From the NCBI GenBank assembly GCA_027422505.1, contig JAPQWV010000302.1, positions 1 through 64,000 on the forward strand: a DNA stretch of 64,000 bases. The letters are read 5' to 3'. This document shows, piece after piece, positions 58,029 through 64,000 of this stretch. The stretch is from Craterostigma plantagineum. Its lineage: Eukaryota; Streptophyta; Magnoliopsida; Lamiales; Linderniaceae. Position 1 is the first letter of the stretch; each line of letters starts with the position of its first letter. The position numbers and the translations under genes are program-made. The notes beneath the pieces were generated by a model. That model was not told the origin of the DNA, did not search any database, and saw only the letters and a program-made list of their open reading frames with translations.

Positions 58029-59338
58029 ATGTTTAATAACGCGTTCTACTTGTTAACACAGAAAGGGAAATCGCCAGCAAAAGGGAAGTCGCCAGCGAAA
58101 GCGCGAAATGTGTCCATTAATAAAGATAACGATATCGCACGCCTCGATCAGATGGTCGTGCGTAGTTTGGGACCGCGGTGTCGCCAGTTGTTCGATTACC
58201 TTGCCTCACGCGACGATCGACGAATGTCAGCTTCCCTCTCGTTCTGTATGAGAGATGTCTACTACAATCCTGATAACGAAGACCACAAAGTGTACATTGA
58301 CAACAGTGACTTCGTCAATCTGTTCAAGTTCGTGAGTGTGGATTCTTCAGTTATTCAACTTTTTTTGAGGTATTATTTAGTATTTCGTTGAAACTATAAG
58401 TCATTATAAGAAACGTTTTTTCGCTTTTATACATTTTTATTGAGTAATCATTATCTCAGGTATCTTAGTAAGGAGTCCGAGAATTTCAAGTGTTGCGACC
58501 CGAATCGATTGGCAGCTATGGAACATGGGGATGCACCAAATAGTGAAGTTGATTTCCTGGCTGCTATTATCAAAGATGCGCATGTGGCCGGCACTTACTT
58601 GTTTGCTCCTTTTTGTGTGTGGTAAGAAAATAAGATTTTTCTTGATTTATAGCTTATGTTATAAATAATCATTTTGTTTCGTTTGTTTTTAGTGATCATT
58701 GGATTCTATTGATCATCGATTTTCCCTCAAACGCTGTATATGTGTTCGATTCGCTCCCATTGAACGTCGGTGTAAGGAAGCTAAGAGCTCGTCCTCGAAT
58801 AGATGCGTAAGTTTTTTTATACAATAAAGTTCATATATTAGTAACTCTATATCAAAACATTAATTATTTATCTAATTTCGAGTTTCAGGGCAATTCTCAC
58901 GGCGTCGCTGACGGGTGCAGTCAAAATCGGAATAGGAAATCGAAGGTTTCTTGGAAGAGGTGCAAGGTTCGCATTTGACATATGAATTTTCAGTGTTATT
59001 TATGTTAAATTATTACCATTATTCGATATTGAATCACATGAAAATCTTTCTAAATTAGTGCCCACGACAACCAAACGAGAGCGAGTTATGTGGATTTTAC
59101 GTCATGAAATACATGTACGATATTATCTGCAATCGTATCGGCAGAGATGATACATCAAACTTGCCAACGGTACGAACTTTAAAACCATCAGCTTCTTTAA
59201 GTTTCAAGTTTAATATGTTTATTTAGTATGTTTTAACATTATCCTGTTTTATAGATACTAGAGCACTCCTCTTACGACGACGAAAAGCTCAATGAAGTAC
59301 GTGAATTGTGGGCGGAGCATTTTATAGGCAATCTTTGA
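58029..59338 (+). CDS. CACTA gene, C-terminal part: Ulp1/C48 cysteine protease
   Basis: After a basic KGKSPAKGKSPAKA repeat the reading contains the Ulp1 (SUMO-protease, PF02902) triad spread over exons: His in CDHWILLIIDF (about 58,692, after splicing at 58,619), Asp in YVFDSLP (about 58,750) and Cys in CPRQPNESELCGFYVMKYMY (about 59,090). The usual Gln/Asn oxyanion residue is plausible in PRQPN. The end is VRELWAEHFIGNL, stop at about 59,336. Introns are visible at about 58,335-58,459, 58,619-58,691, 58,807-58,889, 58,967-59,058 and 59,170-59,255. At the 58,8xx splice the frame does not join cleanly by my reading. Such domains would cleave SUMO-like conjugates; the substrate here is unknown. 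Confidence 0.7.
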
Positions 59339-59549
59339 TGTAGGTTAGACGACTTTTGCGTTATGTTTGTTTTTATGTTACGAGGATTTGTTGGACTATG
59401 ATGTAGATATTGATTTTAATTACAATTAATAGTAATTTAATGAATGTTGGTGTTATTTTGGGTTGCATTGTTGATTTTGGAATTGATTTTGGGTTGCATT
59501 GTTGGGCATAAACAAAAAAAGAAAAAAACCAAAAAAACATAGTAACACA

Positions 59550-59900
59550 GGCGACGGTTTCTAGCGGAGCAACCGTCACCGAAGATAAGCTGGGAAAAAT
59601 AAAATAAAAAAATAAGATCATGGGCGACGCATTCTGGGAAAGAATGAGTCGCCCATGAGTGAAAGGATCATGGGCGACGCTTTCTGGATGACAAACCGTC
59701 GCCCATGATAAGCAGGGAAAAATAAAAAAAAATTAAGATCATGGGCGACGCATTCTTCGGAAGAATCTGTCGCCCATGATGCGTCTTCAGCAACGCTTGT
59801 CTGTCCGTCGCCCAAAATTTTGCGCATGGGCGACGTTGCTCTGGGCGACGCCTACAAACCGTCGCCCATGAGCCATACATGCGTCGCCCATGAGCATTTC
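59550..59900. repeat. CACTA 3' subterminal repeats
   Basis: At least seven copies of atgggcgacgc/gtcgcccatga words, mostly in alternating orientation, mirroring the 5' side. Confidence 0.8.
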
Positions 59901-60065
59901 TGTACTAATGGTGGACTAGTAACTCGTATAAAATTATTACGAGTTAGTAACTCGTATATAAAGTTTTTACGAATTTCACTATTTTATTGATGATTTTGAT
60001 TTTATAATTATTTTGTTAATTGTGTATATTTTTTTAATTATTTTATTAAAAAAGCCTGTGAAACA

Positions 60066-60383
60066 TATATCAGCTATGCGTATGATAAAATAGTTTTAGT
60101 TTTCGTAAGTAGCAAATTGAGAAGAAAAACGATTACTCAAATATGCAGTACATATTTGTGAATGATATTGTACCTTATTTGACCATGTTAGAGTACCTTA
60201 TTAGGTTTGTATATAGTATCAAATATAATTATGATGTAGTACCAAAATTATTCAAAATTCCACAATCATAAATTCGCAGACAAATCTGAGACATCAGGCA
60301 ACCTCTGACACAGGACAATCTCTGCCACTCCTTACATTCTCTCATATGACACTTTATTTTTCTGATATTGTCACAAATAATTT
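60066..60383. other. Intergenic, no gene seen
   Basis: AT-rich flank of the foldback element. No feature recognised. Confidence 0.5.
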
Positions 60384-60627
60384 TACTCCCTCTGTCCCAA
60401 ACCGTTATGGGCATTAGGTGTATGACACGGTTTTTAAGAAACTGAATATTTTAATAATATTGTACAATTAAAAGTTAAAAAGTGTACATTTTGACACGTC
60501 TTTTAAGAATATTTAATATTATTATATAAATTATTTGTGGTAGTTTTTTACTAAAATAGGAAATGTACAAAAGAAGCGGATGCCCGATATAGTAAAATGT
60601 ATAAAATGGTTTGGGATGGAAGGAGTA
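60384..60627. mobile_element. Stowaway (Tc1/mariner) MITE
   Basis: Element 60,386-60,625, 240 bases, flanked by TA. Ends CTCCCTCTGTCCCAAACC and, on -, CTCCTTCCATCCCAAACC, the standard Stowaway terminus. Interior AT-rich, non-coding. Confidence 0.93.
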
Positions 60628-61680
60628 TTTGGGGACTTCTAGTTTTTGGTAACTTTTTACTGTGTTTATAGTACAATTGTCACTCCACTTGCAGTACCAT
60701 TTTGATGAGACTGTAGTACTTATTATCGTTATGTTGTGGTATTTAACGTAGTTATTATGAGTACCTCACTTCAACATCGAGAAATTGACAGCCATATCAA
60801 CAAAATATATCACATAATAGTTATAAGCTTGTAGAAATCAAAATAAAACCAAAATATATAACATACCAACATTAAAATGCAACAAAGATATATAAATGCA
60901 ACAATCGAATATAATTTTCAATCTACTCGATATCTCAACAATCATGCGTCGAAGCAACACCATGTTTTGTTGAAAGGGACTTACTCTTGGCCGTTAATTT
61001 CTTACCCTTGTCCATTACTTTACTCTTCTTCACCCCGATAAGAAATAGTCCAAATAAATGGATTTTCTACCGCCTGACAAATGGTAGGTTATATAGCTAC
61101 AAATTGTATGCATACGACACTTATAAAGGTATTGTATATTCAAACAATTAAGTACCACAACACCCGTTCATGTACGCAATATAGTTAAATTGGTATTACG
61201 TAACAAATGCACAAAAAATTAGGGTTTTGACAAATTAACCTGTACATAAACTCGATCCCTCAAACTTACAGTATCTCAAGAAAAATGGTACTACAGTATC
61301 ACTACATATTAAGACTAAAACACCACAACAACACGTCCAATGGTACACAGTATAATTAAAACTGTTACAAAGAGATGCTACAAATCTATAGGTTTTTGTA
61401 GCTAGAATCTTAATAAAGTACTATTTTCCCTAATAAAATAATTTCTACATAAAATGGGATTAACTCGGACAAAGCACGACAGGAGATATTTAGGCTAAAT
61501 GGAGAAAAAGATGCAGATTAGATCTAAAAATAATAGCAGAAAATTAAAAAATGCAGAGATTTAAAGAAAATTAAAAAAACCTGAGTTGCTTGGCCGAAAA
61601 GAGAATCTAGACCAGTAAATACCTCTGCAACGCTTTTTCGGTTACAAAAAATGTGCTTAGTGAGACAGTGAGTTTTGGTG
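60628..61680. other. Intergenic, no gene seen
   Basis: AT-rich, with repeated words such as ggtacta and accacaaca but no open frame, RNA gene or clear mobile element ends. Confidence 0.5.
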
Positions 61681-61685
61681 AGATA

Positions 61686-61935
61686 TTTTTTTTTTTCAAT
61701 CGATAACTTGCCAATGCCATTAAAAACCAAATTACAAACGTGCTAAACAGCATACAGAGCTTGCATTGCGCCAAACAGAAACAAGTCCTCACAAAGAGGA
61801 AACAAAACCCACAAGGGGCACAACACTCCTACATGAGGAGAAAAAGGTCCACAAGGGACAAAAATCGACAGAAAACAAAACTAATTATCTAGACCCAGAA
61901 CTAAAGAACCTATAATAGAAAAAATTATTAAGCTA
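61686..61935 (-). repeat. Possible LINE 3' end with poly-A (on -)
   Basis: A run of about a dozen T's at 61,686-61,698 is followed by gataacttgccaatgccattaaaaaccaaattacaaacg, which on - would be a 3' end with a poly-A tail. The style resembles plant L1-type 3' UTR remnants. No ORF2 is present. Tentative. Confidence 0.35.
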
Positions 61936-62039
61936 ACTCTAAACCTTTCACTTTCTTAGGCCTTCGACTTCTGGGTTTTGTTCGAACTAGGAGATTCACA
62001 AGGGAGAAAAGACTCCCAACCCGATGGTCTGGAGAGACG

Positions 62040-62400
62040 AGTCTCCCAGATGTGCGACGGGGAGGCAGAAGTGGGCGGCTGGCGGAAGGCGGCCGAAGGG
62101 TGGCAGGGCGAGTGCGAAGCGGAAGGCGGCCGGCATGGCGAGGCGGCGCTAGCGTGGCGGACACGGGCGGCTTCAGGTGGCGGAAAAGACGACAGCGGCA
62201 GCTGAGGAGGAGGAAGCGGCGGGGGGGGGGGGGGGGGGGGGGGGGGGCGGTAGAGTCGGGCCGGCAAACCATATTTTGTTTTAAAAAAACATCAAAGAAG
62301 AAGAAAACAAAGAAATGGAGCCTCCCCCACCTTCATTATGGAGGTGGAGGAGAGGAGGAGAGGGGAGGGGAGGGGAGAAGGAGGAGGGGAGCGGCGCTTG
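62040..62400. other. GC-rich low-complexity block with 27-base G run
   Basis: GC-rich sequence with ggcggaagg-like words is followed by an uninterrupted run of 27 G at 62,221-62,247 and a purine-only GGAGG/GGGGA tract at 62,338-62,392. Open frames here are Pro-rich or Arg/Gly-rich through composition and are not supported as genes. G-quadruplex formation is likely. Confidence 0.6.
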
Positions 62401-62448
62401 CTAGGGTTTAGAAGAGGATGGATGAGAGAGGGAAGAGAGAGGGACTGT

Positions 62449-62970
62449 ACGATTATTAGGCATGGCAATGGGGCGGGTATGGGGTGGGTTTTGCCGGACC
62501 CGAGACCCGCCCCGGTTACTTTTCCCTGGACCCGGGACCCGCCCCGCCCCAGGTCAGACCTGAGCGGGGCGGGTCCAACCCGCCATACCCGGTTATATTG
62601 ATTTTTGTATTTTTTTCTTTTTATTTATTAGAAGATATAATGGATAAATGTAGTGCTTGAGACTCGAACCCGTGATTTATAATACCAAACCTCTACCATA
62701 AAGACCAACAGATTTTCTATTTATAATATATAGAAATAATTTTATATAATACGTAATTACGAATTGAAGTATAATATATATTTCCGGTGCGTGTTTCCGG
62801 CCGGGTCTCGGGGCGGGGTTTGCCAGACGCGGGACCCGCCCCGGACCCGGCCGGGTTTCTTCTTTTTGAGACCCGGAGCCCGCCCCGAGACCCGGATTAT
62901 CGGGTAAAACCCGGTTATTTCGGGGCGGGTCCGGGTACGGACCTGCCCCATTGCCATCTCTAACGATTAT
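62449..62970. mobile_element. Non-autonomous hAT-like element with perfect 8-bp TSD
   Basis: Element 62,457-62,962, TSD acgattat at 62,449-62,456 and 62,963-62,970. Ends TAGGCATGGCAATGGGGCGGG and, on -, TAGAGATGGCAATGGGGCAGG. Inside each end are arrays of gggacccgccccg-like words; the core (62,600-62,780) is AT-rich. Same design as the elements at 1,845 and 34,947. Confidence 0.92.
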
Positions 62971-63369
62971 GAGTTTGGTAAGATGTGGATTAGCTCTATT
63001 GGGTTTCGTTGAAAGAGAGAGAATGACCTTGCTACTGAGGACGATGATGTATAATGGAGAAATATCATAACTAAAAGTGAGGGTACAAGAGTCTTTTTAG
63101 TCAAATAGGTACTTAAGTATAAATGTTTGAAATTGGGCAACTCAACATAAGAAATATCTGCCATGGTAGTTAAGTCCAAATTTTTATATCAATGGCAATT
63201 TAAGTCCAAAAATCTCATATTTTTATAGAAAATTATATCATTATAAATATAAAATAATATTTAATAATACGTTTTTACCCAAATATATTATTTTAATATA
63301 AATAATAAATAAAATATAAATTAAATAACTTTATATTATATTATAAATATTATTTTTCTATAATAATTC

Positions 63370-63505
63370 GCAGGGACGGAGAATCCCGTGGGGGCGGGGA
63401 CCCGACGGGGACGTGGTGGAGGCTACTTTTTCCCCGTTTAATTCACGGGACGGGAATGAGGATCTAATCGCCACGTGTCGGCCCGGTTGACATCCCTACT
63501 GTAAT
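63370..63505. mobile_element. Partial hAT-like element
   Basis: GC-rich words gggggcggggacccgacgg and a right end ggttgacatccctac (TAGGGATGTCAACC on -) resemble the same class. The left end and TSD were not found; preceding DNA is AT-rich. Confidence 0.5.
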
Positions 63506-63684
63506 TCCAGATAATCCAAGAACACTTCAACATATTAAACCTTCGTTGGATGTGAATAGTATTTAGAGGCTTAATGTGTTGAATACGTGAGATTTTAGAA
63601 ATGCAAACTTAGATTAGAGCGTTGTTAGGGTTTAGGCTTAAATACCTTGGAAAGGTATTAAGCCCTTCGGCGTTCCTTATGCTC

Positions 63685-64000
63685 AAGACCTCGAAGATTT
63701 AGCTCATTGATTCCTTTTATCTCTTCCTCCTTCCGCCAGATCCTTGGATAACAGTCTTCAAGAAAAGGTGCTTTGATCTTCACGTTTCTCCAAGGAGTCT
63801 CTAAGAAATCATAACCTGGCGTCGGTCTCTCGGGCACTTGATATCGAAGGAGATCTGGAAGTTCTGGGAGATCCGCTCCAGGGTTTTCTCCTTGCTCCTC
63901 TTCTTCTCGCTCGATGAAACAGAAGTCTGACCGCCGCTTTCAAGAAACTTCTGACGCTTTCAATCCTCATGCGGGACTCTTCTTCTGTATCTGTTCTCTC
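63685..64000 (-). pseudogene. ORF-X fragment, diverged copy 4
   Basis: Read leftward from the window edge: DFCFIEREEEEQGENPGADL, then PERPTPGYDFLETPWRNVK, IKAPFLEDCYPRIWRKEEEI and INELNLRGLEH. These align with the start of the C-terminal domain of ORF-X copies 1 and 3 (DLFLIEDEELQ..., DTPWENIRIEIPFLEE..., NEFKLRGNSHWE). Similarity stops near 63,685. The rest, if present, lies beyond the window. The frame is kept from about 63,930 to 63,700, upstream of which it shifts. Confidence 0.7.

Larger units (their letters stand above)
55320..59913 (+). mobile_element. CACTA (EnSpm) element, 4.6 kb, 3-bp TSD
   Basis: Element 55,323-59,910, TSD gtg on both sides (55,320-55,322; 59,911-59,913). Ends CACTAGTAGAAAATA and, on -, CATTAGTACAGAAATG. 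Subterminal repeats of atgggcgacggtt/tgcgtcgccca type fill 55,345-55,610 and 59,550-59,900. The interior holds one multi-exon gene on + and no TNP2 transposase. The insertion point lies in the right arm of the foldback element; the left arm shows the uninterrupted site ccacggtggcat. Confidence 0.9.
54731..60065. mobile_element. Long-TIR foldback (MULE-type) element split by CACTA
   Basis: Element 54,740-60,056 with TSD tgtgaaaca at 54,731-54,739 and 60,057-60,065. Ends GGCTTTTTTAATAAAATAATT are perfect inverted copies. The arms extend for about 250 bases (54,740-55,000 with the reverse of 55,190-55,322 plus 59,911-60,056) around a loop at about 55,000-55,190. Without the CACTA insertion it is about 726 bases. 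Repeated acgagttacta words lie in both arms. Non-coding. Confidence 0.85.

Noticed and set aside
61928..62411. Pro-rich and Arg/Gly-rich open frames (PPPPPP..., GGGGG...)
   Set aside because: Produced by the G run and purine tract; no domain, start context or splice evidence.

Overview
The window is transposon-dense plant nuclear DNA, probably from a eudicot; species cannot be told from the sequence. I find no convincing single-copy host gene. Nearly everything recognisable belongs to Ty3/gypsy (Tekay-type chromovirus), Ty1/copia (SIRE/Maximus-type), Mutator-like (MULE), CACTA, hAT-like and Stowaway elements. They are nested, and several are datable relative to one another because their target-site duplications (TSDs) are still legible.

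Layout. 1-8.08 kb: a decayed Tekay gypsy element on + (5' LTR end, primer site, gag, protease, RT, RNase H, integrase, chromodomain, polypurine tract, 3' LTR with an internal tandem duplication). A hAT-like miniature element sits inside its protease. 8.08-16.08 kb: a scrambled set of SIRE-type copia pieces in both orientations, including a copia LTR and the start of a gag gene. That gag is cut at 16,083 by a gypsy element on - (16.08-24.2 kb) that has about 3.4-kb LTRs and encodes only Gag, so it is TR-GAG-like. 24.2-25.6 kb: fragments of another gypsy LTR and of a reverse-strand copia LTR and leader. 25.6-44.9 kb: SIRE-type copia material on +, with a degenerate pol, two copies of a long downstream ORF of unknown function (ORF-X), hAT-like insertions, a local inversion, and a solo gypsy LTR with a perfect 5-bp TSD.

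45.0-49.5 kb: a MULE with a decayed transposase on + and a plant-mobile-domain (PMD) gene on -, separated by an AT-rich tandem array. 49.9-53.9 kb: a 4.0-kb non-coding MULE-like element with a 9-bp TSD. 54.7-60.1 kb: a long-TIR foldback element with a 9-bp TSD, split by a 4.6-kb CACTA element (3-bp TSD). The CACTA gene is spliced and fuses a transposase-24-type region, a DUF8039-like segment and a Ulp1/C48 cysteine-protease domain. 60.4-64 kb: a Stowaway element, a possible LINE tail, a 27-base G run, another hAT-like element with a perfect 8-bp TSD, and one more diverged ORF-X fragment at the right edge.

The most interesting items are ORF-X (four copies, conserved, no recognised domain), the dense TTCGC/GCGAA arrays in the LTRs of the TR-GAG-like family, the inversion that carries half of a hAT-like element together with part of copia pol, the conserved palindrome around the copia TATA box, and the CACTA gene with a protease domain but no visible TNP2 transposase. 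Domain calls come from reading translations by eye; no search was run.
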